This document shows, in pieces, positions 40,405 through 49,040 of a stretch of 64,000 nucleotides of DNA. The position numbers and the translations under genes are program-made. How positions within the stretch are numbered: the stretch's first letter is position 1; each line of letters starts with the position of its first letter. Under the pieces are notes generated by a model that searched no databases, was not told the origin of the DNA, and saw only the letters and a list, made by a program, of their open reading frames with translations. Source of the DNA: Maricaulis maris_C (GTDB lineage: Bacteria; Pseudomonadota; Alphaproteobacteria; Caulobacterales; Maricaulaceae); NCBI RefSeq assembly GCF_049116555.1, contig NZ_JAGDYT010000001.1, positions 620,001 through 684,000 of the forward strand. Reading direction: 5' to 3'.

Positions 40405-41883
40405 CTAGCGCAGCGATCGCGCGGTGAAGACATCATCGCTGGTCGCCCGGGGCAGAATGACCCTGAGGAAATGGGTGGTGTAGCGCTTGAGGAAGCGCTT
40501 GCCCCTGGTCTCGTCGCCCGGGTCGAGTGCCCGCAGACGGATCAGCGCGCTGTGTTCCTTGCCATCCATGTCGAAATAGCCGACGCGCTTGCCCGGCGAG
40601 GCGGCCGTGATGCCGGCGGCCAGCGAGGCCTCATAGCTCGGCGGGATGCGGTCACGCAGAAAATTGGCCAGCAGTTCGCGGCGGTCGACATGCAGGGAGA
40701 GCCGGTTCTTGTGGCAGGAATTCACATGTCGGTCCTGGATCAGGGAGAGCTGGGCGTCGATCTCGATTCGGGTGACGCTATTGCCAGCCTTGAACTGGGT
40801 CTCACGGGTTTTCTTGGGGGCGGTCAGCCAGATCGAGAAGTCATCGACTGGCAGGCCGGTATCATCCACGGCTTCGACCACAATCTGGTAGAACTCGCGG
40901 AAGCGACTGCCATCGGCCCCGGCGCGACCGAGAATACGGTCGCGCAAGGCGTCAGCCTCAACGCCATCCTGGGCGAGCTGGCGGGTCTCCTGGCAGATCG
41001 CCGTCCAGTCGTCGATCACGGCGCGATACCCGTCCGCTCCCTTCACGTCGAGGGCCTGCAGGATGAGCTTTTCGAGCCGTTCCGAGACGGTCTTGTCCTT
41101 TGATGCGCTTTCCTTGGGCGCCGGTTTGAGAATGCTCAGATGGCTGCGATCCGGGATGACGGCGAAGGGTGTTTCATCCGGTCCGCGCCGGGTCCAGGCG
41201 CGGAAATCCGGCTTCAGGATGGAGCCTTTGGAGAAATCGACCGTGACGCCACGCGGATCGATATTGGCGGTCGCGACCCGCACCGTCCCGTCCCAGGCCT
41301 TCTCGCCAAGAATACCGGTTCCGAAGATCGGGTCAGCGCCGACGATGACATAGGGGCGGGTGCCGCTTTCGGAGAAGGGGCTTTCTGTGTGCCCGTCCTC
41401 GCTCAGCCGGTCGCGGAGGGCGAGGTCTTCCTGAAATTGCGAGGCCAGCTCCAGTGAGTTGAGGAAATGCGTGCCGGTCTGGAATCCATTGGTGAAGCCC
41501 TTGGTCAGTCGCCCCAGTGTCGAGCGCCCGATCGTGGCCAGTGGCGAGCCGAAATTGGCCGGTGCCAGCATCAGGAAATTGGCGACCGGCGCACCACCGC
41601 GGGGGAAATATTCCGCCATCCACCAGCGGGCGACAAGTGCTCCGGTCGAGTGAACGACGACATGGAAGCGGGCGGGCAGTCGCCCATCACCCTGCATTTC
41701 GGCGATGACGGCGTTCAGGCGTCGGCCGGAATCCGCTATGCGGACATCATCATCCATCGACGGATAGCCGCCGAGGAAGACGTCCGAGGTTTCATATCCC
41801 TTTGCGGCGAGGAGTTCGCCAACTCCGGCCATGGACTTGTCGCTGGCGCTCCAGCCATGAATCAAGAGGACGTGTTCTGACAT
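40405..41883 (-). CDS. Alpha/beta-hydrolase with long C-terminal extension
   Basis: 492 residues, cytosolic. Lipase-like N-terminal half: LLIHGWSASDKSMAGV (oxyanion), nucleophile VVVHSTGALVARWW (the usual first Gly is His-preceded Val), and a probable catalytic His in PDRSHLSIL around residue 260. The last 200 residues form a separate domain (DFSIWLTAPKKTRETQFKAG..., ending FLRVILPR) with no known match. CCGGAGG lies upstream of the ATG. The coupling of a lipase domain to this C-terminus is unusual. Confidence 0.75.
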   Translation of the reverse strand: MSEHVLLIHGWSASDKSMAGVGELLAAKGYETSDVFLGGYPSMDDDVRIADSGRRLNAVIAEMQGDGRLPARFHVVVHSTGALVARWWMAEYFPRGGAPVANFLMLAPANFGSPLATIGRSTLGRLTKGFTNGFQTGTHFLNSLELASQFQEDLALRDRLSEDGHTESPFSESGTRPYVIVGADPIFGTGILGEKAWDGTVRVATANIDPRGVTVDFSKGSILKPDFRAWTRRGPDETPFAVIPDRSHLSILKPAPKESASKDKTVSERLEKLILQALDVKGADGYRAVIDDWTAICQETRQLAQDGVEADALRDRILGRAGADGSRFREFYQIVVEAVDDTGLPVDDFSIWLTAPKKTRETQFKAGNSVTRIEIDAQLSLIQDRHVNSCHKNRLSLHVDRRELLANFLRDRIPPSYEASLAAGITAASPGKRVGYFDMDGKEHSALIRLRALDPGDETRGKRFLKRYTTHFLRVILPRATSDDVFTARSLR

Positions 41884-41933
41884 TGCAACCTCCGGGGATT
41901 TTTCCGGAGGGTACCACTTGGCGCCGTGTCTTG

Positions 41934-42821
41934 TCAGCTGGACTCGTATTCATCCTCGGCGTCATCCCACCAGGGGTGCCAGGGTGGCAGGTCTTCCGAC
42001 ACTGTCATCGGGAAATCCGGCGCGCGTTTTTCCAGGAAGGACATCACGCCTTCCTTGGCATCGGCGCCCATGCCGGCATGCAGGATGCCCTGGGTCTCGA
42101 CCCGGTGCGCTTCCATCGGATGGGCCGCGCCCTGCATCCGCCAGGCCATGCGCCGCATCATGGCGACCGAGACCGGGGCACAGCGCTCGGCAATCATCCG
42201 CGCCCGGTCGCGGGCCTCGCTCATCAGGTCTTCCGCCGGAAGGGCGCGCGCGACCAGACCGGATTCGAACGCTTCGGCGGCGCTGAAGGTGCGCCCGGTC
42301 AGGCCCCAGTCCATGGCTGTCGAGATGCCCACAACCCGTGGCAGGAACCAGCTCGCACAGCCATCCCAGACAATGCCACGCTTGGCGAAGGGATAGGCGA
42401 ATTTGGCGTCCATCGAGGCCAGCCGGATATCCATCGGCAGGATCATGGTGGCGCCAATGCCCACCGCGGCGCCATTGATCGCGCCAATGACCGGCTTCAG
42501 CGTGTTCCAGATACGCAGATTGAGCAGACCGCCCCGATCGCGCCATTTCGGATCGCTCGCATCGAATGTCCCGTCATGCTGGGTCTGGGCAACCATGTTG
42601 AAGGTCTCGGTGCCGGTGGAGAGGTCGGCACCGGCGCAGAATGCAGGCTTGCTACCGGTGATGATGATAGCGCGGACCCTGTCATCGGCATCGGCCTCAT
42701 CCAGCGCCGCGATCATCTCGTCACCCATCTCATAGGTGAAGGCGTTGAGCCGGTGTGGCCGGTTCATCGTCAGGGTCGCGATCTGCTCGTCGACATCGTA
42801 CTGGATCGTGGAATAGGCCAA
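41934..42821 (-). CDS. Enoyl-CoA hydratase/isomerase family protein
   Basis: 295 residues. Crotonase fold: RPHRLNAFTYEM, oxyanion-hole FCAGADLSTG, and GAINGAAVGIGATMILPMDIRLAS; the catalytic Glu pair of typical hydratases is not evident in the second motif, so an isomerase or another CoA reaction is possible. Start is TTG at 42821 with GAGGGGG 5 bases upstream; no ATG is close. Single gene. Confidence 0.88.
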   Translation of the reverse strand: MAYSTIQYDVDEQIATLTMNRPHRLNAFTYEMGDEMIAALDEADADDRVRAIIITGSKPAFCAGADLSTGTETFNMVAQTQHDGTFDASDPKWRDRGGLLNLRIWNTLKPVIGAINGAAVGIGATMILPMDIRLASMDAKFAYPFAKRGIVWDGCASWFLPRVVGISTAMDWGLTGRTFSAAEAFESGLVARALPAEDLMSEARDRARMIAERCAPVSVAMMRRMAWRMQGAAHPMEAHRVETQGILHAGMGADAKEGVMSFLEKRAPDFPMTVSEDLPPWHPWWDDAEDEYESS

Positions 42822-42932
42822 CCGAGCCCCCTCATGCTTGTGGCGTTTGCCGCATGATGGGGTGGTGGTCCGGGCTTGTCATCCCTGCTGGTCGCCGGGC
42901 GCCGGGAAACCCGTCCGGTTCCCGCAAGCGGA

Positions 42933-44165
42933 TTACTCGCCGACCTGGAAGAGCTTGCCGCGCTCGGTGATGATCACGATGAGCAGGGCGGTGGCGGCCA
43001 TCAGGGCCTGGCTGATCACGAGCGGGGTGGCCGTGCCGTCATAGAGCTGACCGACATACGCCCCGATCGCGGCGCCGATGACCCCCGTGGTGAATCCGTA
43101 GACGGCAGAGGCGGTGCCTGCGACATGGCCGACCGGTTCCAGCGCAAGGGCCGAGAAATTGGCTGCGATCAGGCCGAGGAAGGCCATGGCCGCCGACAGC
43201 AGGATCAGGAAGAGCACGAAATTGTCGACCCCGCTGGCAAGGATGACAGCGTGGACGGCAGAGATCAGCGTGAAGGCGATCAGCGCACCGTGGGAGAGGC
43301 GGCGCTGGCCGAGCCGCATCACCAGCTTGGAATTGACATAGCTCGACACTCCGATCCCGCCGGCAATGGCAGCAAAGGCGAAGGGGAAGGCCGTGTCGGA
43401 GAGGCCGAAATGCCCGACGAAGATCTGCTGTGACGAGCCCAGAAAACCGTACAGCCCGCCGAAGAAGGGGGCGCCGGCGAGTGTATAGCCGACCATGAGG
43501 CGATGCCGGAATGTCTCCTTGAACGCCGCCAGAAGCGGCTTCACGCGCAAGGCGACCCGGAATTCCGGGTGCAGGGTTTCCGGCAGGCGCACTTGCAGCC
43601 ACACCATCAAGCCGGCCCCGAACACGACCAGGAAGCCGAAAATCCAGCGCCAGGGTGCGATCATGAGAATGGCCTGGCCGAGCATGGGCGCGAGGACGGG
43701 AACGGCCATGAAGGCCGTCATTACCATCGACATCACCTCCGCCATGCGGCGACCCGATGTCAGGTCCCGTGCGATCGCTGTGACGATGACCCGGCAGGCC
43801 GCCGCGGCGGCGCCCTGGAAAAAGCGGGCGACGAGCAGAAGCTCGAATGTCGGGGTCAGCGTGCAGATCAGGCTGGTCAGGATGAAGAAGGCGAGGGCGC
43901 CCTGGATGACCAGCTTGCGTCCGAAGCGGTCGGACAGCGGCCCATAGATGAGCTGGGCGGCCCCGAAGCCGATCAGATAGACGCCAATCACGAATTGCTG
44001 GTCATTCTCGGCCAGGACACCAAGATCACCGGCGATGTCATCCAGCGCCGGCAGCATCATGTCGATCGCCAGCGCGACCACGGCCGTCATCGCGACCAGA
44101 AGCGCGACGAGTTCCGTAAGCGACATCGGCAAGGCGTCGCCGGCGGCCTTTTTGGGCTGGGTCAT
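42933..44165 (-). CDS. MFS multidrug efflux transporter, Bcr/CflA type
   Basis: 410 residues with twelve membrane helices. Characteristic MMLPALDDIAGDLG, YLIGFGAAQLIYGPLSDRFGRK (motif A), RFFQGAAAAACRVIV and APMLGQAI. Expected to export drugs by proton antiport. Single gene; divergent partner or regulator not present. Confidence 0.92.
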   Translation of the reverse strand: MTQPKKAAGDALPMSLTELVALLVAMTAVVALAIDMMLPALDDIAGDLGVLAENDQQFVIGVYLIGFGAAQLIYGPLSDRFGRKLVIQGALAFFILTSLICTLTPTFELLLVARFFQGAAAAACRVIVTAIARDLTSGRRMAEVMSMVMTAFMAVPVLAPMLGQAILMIAPWRWIFGFLVVFGAGLMVWLQVRLPETLHPEFRVALRVKPLLAAFKETFRHRLMVGYTLAGAPFFGGLYGFLGSSQQIFVGHFGLSDTAFPFAFAAIAGGIGVSSYVNSKLVMRLGQRRLSHGALIAFTLISAVHAVILASGVDNFVLFLILLSAAMAFLGLIAANFSALALEPVGHVAGTASAVYGFTTGVIGAAIGAYVGQLYDGTATPLVISQALMAATALLIVIITERGKLFQVGE

Positions 44166-44257
44166 GACAGGCTCCCGGGGAGCGGCATGGGACCATACCG
44201 CTTGGGTGAAATGCGACTTCAGCGCGTAAAGTGCAAGTCTTGCGGGTGCATGACAGC

Positions 44258-44701
44258 TCAGGCGTTTGCGTATGGGTCGTAGAAAAGATGGGCCTGGAAG
44301 CTGGCGGCGATACGATGAGCGCGCTCCAGGAAGGCGGCCTTTGCCGCCGGCGTGGCACCGATGTCATCCAGTGTCTGTTCGAACAAGCCCAGCCAGCGCT
44401 CGAAATGTGCCGGAGAAATCTGCGGCTTCAGCTTCACATGCGCCGGCATCGGTCGGCCGGCATAGCCGCCATCGTGAAAGACAAGCGCCGACCAGAAGGA
44501 CTTCATCGTTTCCAGATGCGGCCCCCAATCACCCGGTATCGCCCGGGCGAAGACCGGTCCGAGCAGATCGTCGCTGCGAACATGACCGTAGAAGCTCTCC
44601 ACCAGATCCGAGATCTGTTCGCGCGTGATCCCCATCTCGGCCGCTTCCTTGCGGGCCGCCAGACGGGCTTCGGTCACGCGGACAGGGATGGGTGAGGACA
44701 T
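44258..44701 (-). CDS. Group III truncated haemoglobin
   Basis: 147 residues. Four-helix globin: VESFYGHVRSDDLLGPVF (B helix with FY), FWSALVF, and PMPAHVKLKPQISPAHF with His88 as probable proximal haem ligand, then RWLGLFEQT. Group III globins are linked to reactive nitrogen or oxygen chemistry under low oxygen. Ends 29 bases upstream of the ychF stop on the same strand. Confidence 0.9.
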   Translation of the reverse strand: MSSPIPVRVTEARLAARKEAAEMGITREQISDLVESFYGHVRSDDLLGPVFARAIPGDWGPHLETMKSFWSALVFHDGGYAGRPMPAHVKLKPQISPAHFERWLGLFEQTLDDIGATPAAKAAFLERAHRIAASFQAHLFYDPYANA

Positions 44702-44730
44702 GGGGCTACCCTGACTGTCGCCTACCGCGT

Positions 44731-45828
44731 CTAGACGTTGAAGCGGAAGTGCAGGACGTCGCCGTCCTTGACGATGTAGTCCTTGCCCTCGGCGCGCATC
44801 TTGCCGGCCTCTTTGGCCGGGGCTTCGCCGCCGCAGGTGACATAGTCGTCATAGGCGATGGTCTCGGCGCGGATGAAACCCTTCTCGAAATCACCATGGA
44901 TGACGCCGGCAGCCTGCGGGGCGGTCCAGCCTTCGCGGATCGTCCAGGCGCGGGCTTCCTTGGGGCCGGCGGTGAAGTAGGTTTGCAGGCCCAGCAGCGA
45001 GTAGCCGGTATGGATGAGACGATCGAGGCCGGGTTCTTCCAGGCCGATCGCTTCCATGTATTCGTCGCGCTCCTCATTCTCCAGCAGCGCCAGCTCACTC
45101 TCGATCTTGGCCGAAATGACCACAGCCTGGGCGCCTTCCTCGGCGGCCCGCTTGAGAACGATCTCGGAATAGGCATTGCCCGTACCCGCGCTTTCCTCAT
45201 CGACATTGGCGATGAAGAGGACCGGCTTGGTGGTCAGGAGCTGCAGGCCGCGCCAGGCCTTGCGGTCATCCTTGGCAATCTCGGCAAAGCGCGCGGGGCG
45301 ACCCTCATTGAGCTGTGCCAGCGCCACATCGATCAGGCCGAGACCAGCCTTGGCCTCCTTGTCGCCTGACTTGGCCCGCTTTTCGAGCCCTGCCTTGCGT
45401 TTCTCCAGGCTCTCCAGATCGGCCAGCATCAGCTCGGTCTCGACGGTTTCGAGATCGGCGAGCGGGTCGATCTTGTTGTTCACATGGGTGATGTCATCAT
45501 CATCGAAACAGCGCAGCACATAGGCGATGGCGTCGGTCTCGCGGATATTCGCGAGGAATTGATTGCCCAGGCCTTCGCCCTTGGACGCGCCTTCGACCAG
45601 GCCGGCAATGTCGACGAAATTCATCCGTGCCGGCAGGACTTCCTTCGAGCCGGCGATCTCGGCCAGCTTGGCCAGGCGCGGTTCGGGCACGGCGACATCA
45701 CCGACATTCGGCTCGATCGTGCAGAAGGGATAATTCGCCGCCTGCGCCGCTGCCGTCTGGGTCAGGGCGTTGAACAGGGTGGACTTGCCGACGTTCGGAA
45801 GCCCGACAATGCCGCATTTGAATCCCAT
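44731..45828 (-). CDS. ychF: Redox-regulated ATPase YchF (Obg-like)
   Basis: 365 residues. P-loop GLPNVGKST, FVDIAGLVEGASKGEGLGNQ, and NVDE in place of NKxD, which explains ATP preference. C-terminal TGS domain ends with KDYIVKDGDVLHFRFNV. Translation-associated ATPase in the ribosome. The ATG 45828 start is set by MGFKCGIVGLPNVGKS; AGGGAT is upstream. Part of the conserved prs-rplY-pth-ychF order, here interrupted by the 46.0-46.5 kb insert. Confidence 0.95.
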   Translation of the reverse strand: MGFKCGIVGLPNVGKSTLFNALTQTAAAQAANYPFCTIEPNVGDVAVPEPRLAKLAEIAGSKEVLPARMNFVDIAGLVEGASKGEGLGNQFLANIRETDAIAYVLRCFDDDDITHVNNKIDPLADLETVETELMLADLESLEKRKAGLEKRAKSGDKEAKAGLGLIDVALAQLNEGRPARFAEIAKDDRKAWRGLQLLTTKPVLFIANVDEESAGTGNAYSEIVLKRAAEEGAQAVVISAKIESELALLENEERDEYMEAIGLEEPGLDRLIHTGYSLLGLQTYFTAGPKEARAWTIREGWTAPQAAGVIHGDFEKGFIRAETIAYDDYVTCGGEAPAKEAGKMRAEGKDYIVKDGDVLHFRFNV

Positions 45829-46012
45829 GATGGATATCCCTCGTGTGGTCTGGCGCGCGTTATAGGGAGGATGGCGCGCAAGGTCGACTGTGGAGTCAGT
45901 GGCAGGTCTTTTTGCCCCCGCTTGCGGGGAGGTGGGCCAACGCGCACGCGTCGGGTCGAAGGGGCCGACCAAAGTGAGGATTTTCAGACGTGGCGCTCTG
46001 GCGCCCACCGTT

Positions 46013-46113
46013 CCATAAATCCCTTGTCGGGAGTGCGCCGTATCCGGTTCTTGCGGTCAAGNNCTTGACCGCAAGAACCGGATACGGCCTGCTGGCCGAC
46101 AAGCGATCTATGG
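46013..46113. repeat. Long inverted repeat, copy 1 (hairpin element)
   Basis: The two arms run 46013-46061 and 46064-46113. Their inner 25 bases are exact reverse complements (core CCGGTTCTTGCGGTCAAG), and the outer parts match with mismatches (CTTGTCGG, CCATA.ATC). The centre reads NN at 46062-46063. The second copy at 63089-63206 has the same architecture and words. The element lies between ychF and pth. Confidence 0.8.
46062..46063. other. Unresolved bases (NN) at the hairpin tip
   Basis: The only ambiguous bases in the window. They sit exactly at the centre of the perfect inner arms, so the true loop may be longer than two bases; sequencing or assembly probably failed there. Confidence 0.95.
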
Positions 46114-46165
46114 TTCATTGCGAGCCGGGGCTCGCCGTTCCGATAAGGTCTCTTCTGGGGGCACG

Positions 46166-46492
46166 ATGCTAACCTGCACAATGGTCCACTTTAAAACCTT
46201 GATGTACTCAAGCGATCGGGGACTGGCATTGCGGCAGGTCGTAGAATCCGGTTCGGCTCGCCGCGTTCCAAGCCGCGCGCCCAGATTTGTCCAGAATCTT
46301 GTGTTGGTCGATGGCGCAGGCAGCGTGATCAGGACCATCGAGGTTCCACCGATCACACGTGCCAACTCTTACCTGGTTGACCTGCACGAAGATGGGGACA
46401 GGGTCTATGTGACCGACTTCCGAGGTTATCGCTATACCTTCGATATTGAGACCGAGGTGGTTTCGCCCCTCGACCACATCGAGAAATATTGA
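46166..46492 (+). CDS. Hypothetical protein (orphan)
   Basis: 108 residues; no domain recognised. Beta-rich: NLVLVDGAGSVIRTIEVPPI, YLVDLHEDGDRVYVTDFRGYRYTFDIETE. No signal or membrane segment. The ATG at 46166 has only a weak GGGG upstream. Codon use looks less GC-rich than the neighbouring pth and ychF genes. It and the adjacent hairpin repeat together separate a pair normally adjacent, which suggests an insertion. Could be an acquired gene or a fragment. Confidence 0.5.
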   Translation: MLTCTMVHFKTLMYSSDRGLALRQVVESGSARRVPSRAPRFVQNLVLVDGAGSVIRTIEVPPITRANSYLVDLHEDGDRVYVTDFRGYRYTFDIETEVVSPLDHIEKY

Positions 46493-46496
46493 GCCC

Positions 46497-47102
46497 TCAA
46501 TCCTCGCCGTCCGAACCCCGCTTCACCACCTCAGGCGCTGGCGCCTTGTGCGTCACCCGTGTCTGAAACGCGTCATAGTCACCCGCTGCCAGCAGATCGA
46601 GACTGTCGGCGATGGCGTCGAGCAGGTCGATCAGCCAGTCTTCCTCGGCCTTGCCAAAGTCGGACAGGACATAGCCGGTGACCCGGTTCCGGTCGCCGGG
46701 ATGGCCAATGCCGATTCGGCCGCGGCGGAAGTCCGGGCCGAGCTGGCTGGTGATCGACTTGATGCCATTATTGCCGGCCGCGCCACCGCCCAGTTTCATG
46801 CGGAATTTGCCCGGCGCCAGATCGAGCTCGTCATGAAAGACGACGATATTCTCCGGCTTCACCTTGTAGAAGGCGGCTGCGGCACCGACCGAATTGCCGG
46901 CATTGTTGTAGAAGGTTTGCGGCTTGAGCAGGAGGAGCTTGTTCGAACCGATGGTGAGCTCGGTGGCAAGGCCCTGGAAGCGTTTGCGCCAGGGACCGGC
47001 GCTCCAGGCGTGGGCGATGATATCCATCGCCATGAAGCCGACATTGTGCCGGTTGCGCAGATATTTGGGCTCGTAATTGCCGAGGCCGGCCAGGATCATC
47101 AT
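46497..47102 (-). CDS. pth: Peptidyl-tRNA hydrolase
   Basis: 201 residues. Releases tRNA from stalled peptidyl-tRNA. GLGNYEPKYLRNRHNVGF with catalytic His19, LLLKPQTFYNNAGNSV, VFHDELDL and GGGAAGNNGIKSI. ATG 47102 (MMILAGLG) has GGAG 8 bases before it; an in-frame ATG nine codons earlier is not needed. Downstream of rplY on the same strand. Confidence 0.95.
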   Translation of the reverse strand: MMILAGLGNYEPKYLRNRHNVGFMAMDIIAHAWSAGPWRKRFQGLATELTIGSNKLLLLKPQTFYNNAGNSVGAAAAFYKVKPENIVVFHDELDLAPGKFRMKLGGGAAGNNGIKSITSQLGPDFRRGRIGIGHPGDRNRVTGYVLSDFGKAEEDWLIDLLDAIADSLDLLAAGDYDAFQTRVTHKAPAPEVVKRGSDGED

Positions 47103-47146
47103 CGCGCGGTCTCCCCATAGGACCGGCAACAGGTGCCGGATACGAA

Positions 47147-47177
47147 ATCAGCGAAGCCATGGTGTGGCCTCGCTGAT
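47147..47177. other. Hairpin in the rplY-pth gap
   Basis: ATCAGCGA.GCCA and TGGC.TCGCTGAT form a 13-bp stem with one mismatch around TGGTG. It lies between the rplY stop and the pth start and has no T-run, so a processing or read-through control site fits better than a terminator. Confidence 0.45.
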
Positions 47178-47207
47178 CTCAATTCCAGTGCTGAAAAGCG
47201 AAGGAGC

Positions 47208-47855
47208 TTACTCCTCGTCGCCTTTCTGCTTGATGGCTTCCGGTTCGGCCGGTGCTTCATCGGTCTCGTCTTCGGCATCCGTCAGGACAGCGCGCGAACC
47301 TTGCAGCGTCGCGATGGTGAAGTCGCGGTCCAGAATGGTCGGCTTGACGCCCTTCGGCAGGTTGACCGCCGAGATGTGCAGCGAGTCGCCAATGTCCAGG
47401 CCGGTGAGGTCGGCTTCGACCGATTCCGGAATGGAGCCAGCCGGGCAGAGCAGCTCGACATCGTGACGGACGATGTTGAGCACGCCGCCGCGCTTCAGGG
47501 CCGGGCAGGCGTCTTCATTGACGAAGTTCACGGTCACATTGACCTTGATCTTGGTGTCTTCATCGACGCGATACAGGTCGATGTGCATCGCCTTGTCGGA
47601 CACCGGGTGGAACTGGATGTCCCGGGCGATGACCGTCTGGCGCTTACCGTTGTGATCGATCTCGATCATGTTGGACAGGAAGTGACCGCCCAGCAGGGCC
47701 TTGCGGATTTCATTGCCGCGCAGGGTCACCGAAACCGGCTCAAGCTTGCCGCCATAAACGATGCCCGGAACGAGGTCTTCCCGACGGGCAGCGCGAGCCG
47801 CGCCCTTGCCGGTGCCTTCACGAACGTCAACGGTGAGAACGATGTTGGAGCTCAT
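47208..47855 (-). CDS. rplY: 50S ribosomal protein L25/Ctc
   Basis: 215 residues, the long Ctc form with both the L25 domain (VDVREGTGKGAARAARRE, VPGIVYGG, IEIDHNGKRQTVIARDIQFHPVSDKAMHIDLYRV) and the TL5 C-domain, ending in an acidic tail. Binds 5S rRNA. AAGGAT lies 8 bases before the ATG. Upstream is a possible leader hairpin. Confidence 0.95.
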   Translation of the reverse strand: MSSNIVLTVDVREGTGKGAARAARREDLVPGIVYGGKLEPVSVTLRGNEIRKALLGGHFLSNMIEIDHNGKRQTVIARDIQFHPVSDKAMHIDLYRVDEDTKIKVNVTVNFVNEDACPALKRGGVLNIVRHDVELLCPAGSIPESVEADLTGLDIGDSLHISAVNLPKGVKPTILDRDFTIATLQGSRAVLTDAEDETDEAPAEPEAIKQKGDEE

Positions 47856-47878
47856 CGGTCCAGATCCTTAAATGCAAA

Positions 47879-47910
47879 CGCCGCCTCCAGCAGATTGAGT
47901 GCGGGCGGCG
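47879..47910 (-). promoter_or_regulatory. Possible leader hairpin of rplY
   Basis: On the minus strand CGCCGCC and GGCGGCG enclose an 18-base loop and are followed by TTT; the hairpin would end 24 bases before the rplY ATG. Autoregulation of L25 through this leader is a guess. Confidence 0.3.
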
Positions 47911-48034
47911 ATCTATCCAGGCGTCATGCCTACAGTGTTATTTCGAGCGGCGGGCTATAGCCGATAGAAACGCCCCACGCAACAGCGCTGCACGGGAACT
48001 AGCAGCGAATTCATGCCCGCCATCAGTTGCGGTG

Positions 48035-48967
48035 TCAGTCGAACAGCTTCGACACCGACTCGTCATTCGCAATGCGGCGGATGGCTTCGCCGAGCAAAGG
48101 CGCGACGGAGAGGCGGCGGACTTTCGGCGTTTCGGTCGACCCCGGCGGCGGGACGATCGAATCGGTCACCACGAGCTCGCGCAATTTCGACTTGGCGACG
48201 CGGCCCTGGGCGTCATTCGACAGCACGCCATGGGTGACATAGGCAGAGACTTCCACCGCGCCCTTTTCCAGCAGGGCGTCGGCGGCATTCACCAGCGTGC
48301 CGCCACTGTCGCACATGTCGTCGAACAGGATGCAGCGCCGGCCTTCGACGTCACCGATGATATTCATCACTTCGGCAACGCCGGCCTTCGGGCGCCGCTT
48401 GTCGACGATGGCGATCTCGGCATCGAGCAGCTTCGCGAGGGCGCGGGCCCGCACGACACCGCCGACATCCGGCGAGACAATCAGCAGATTATCGGTCTGG
48501 TAATTGCGGCGGATATCATCCTCCATCACCTTCGTGGCGAAGAGATTATCCGTCGGGATGTCGAAAAAGCCCTGGATCTGGCCGGCATGGAGATCGACCG
48601 TCAGCACGCGATCAGCGCCGGCCTTGGCGATCAGATTGGCGACCAGCTTGGCCGAGATCGGGGTCCGGCCACCAGTCTTCCGGTCCTGTCGGGCATAGCC
48701 GAAATAGGGGATGACGGCGGTGATCCGGCGGGCACTGGCGCGGACCAGCGCGTCAATGCAGATCAGCAATTCCATCAGGTGGTCATTGGCCGGGTAGGAG
48801 GTCGATTGCAGGATGAAGACATCCTCGCCGCGCACGTTCTCGTCGATCCGCACGAAGATCTCGCCATCGGCGAATCGTTCGATCTCGGTGGCGGTCAAGG
48901 GCGCGTCGAGATAGTCGGCGATGGACCGGGACAGGTCCGGATTGGCAGTGCCCGACATCAGCTTCAT
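48035..48967 (-). CDS. prs: Ribose-phosphate pyrophosphokinase
   Basis: 310 residues. Makes PRPP from ribose-5-phosphate and ATP. SGTANPDLSRSIADYLDAPL, FADGEIFVRIDENVRG, YFGYARQDRKTGGRTPISAK (flexible loop), DLHAGQIQGFFDIP and PRPP loop DDMCDSGGTL. Start at MKLMSGTA with GGGGG upstream. First gene of the prs-rplY-pth-ychF set. Confidence 0.96.
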   Translation of the reverse strand: MKLMSGTANPDLSRSIADYLDAPLTATEIERFADGEIFVRIDENVRGEDVFILQSTSYPANDHLMELLICIDALVRASARRITAVIPYFGYARQDRKTGGRTPISAKLVANLIAKAGADRVLTVDLHAGQIQGFFDIPTDNLFATKVMEDDIRRNYQTDNLLIVSPDVGGVVRARALAKLLDAEIAIVDKRRPKAGVAEVMNIIGDVEGRRCILFDDMCDSGGTLVNAADALLEKGAVEVSAYVTHGVLSNDAQGRVAKSKLRELVVTDSIVPPPGSTETPKVRRLSVAPLLGEAIRRIANDESVSKLFD

Positions 48968-49040
48968 CGTTTCGACCCCCGAGTCTTTAGAAACCGCGGG
49001 CTGCTTAACAGAGGCGCGCCGGGGAATGAAGCTGAAATGA

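Noticed and set aside
40390..40405. 16-base perfect palindrome GCGGATCGCGATCCGC
   Set aside because: Overlaps a stop codon between converging genes, has no T-run, and could be chance in this GC-rich genome; no further support.
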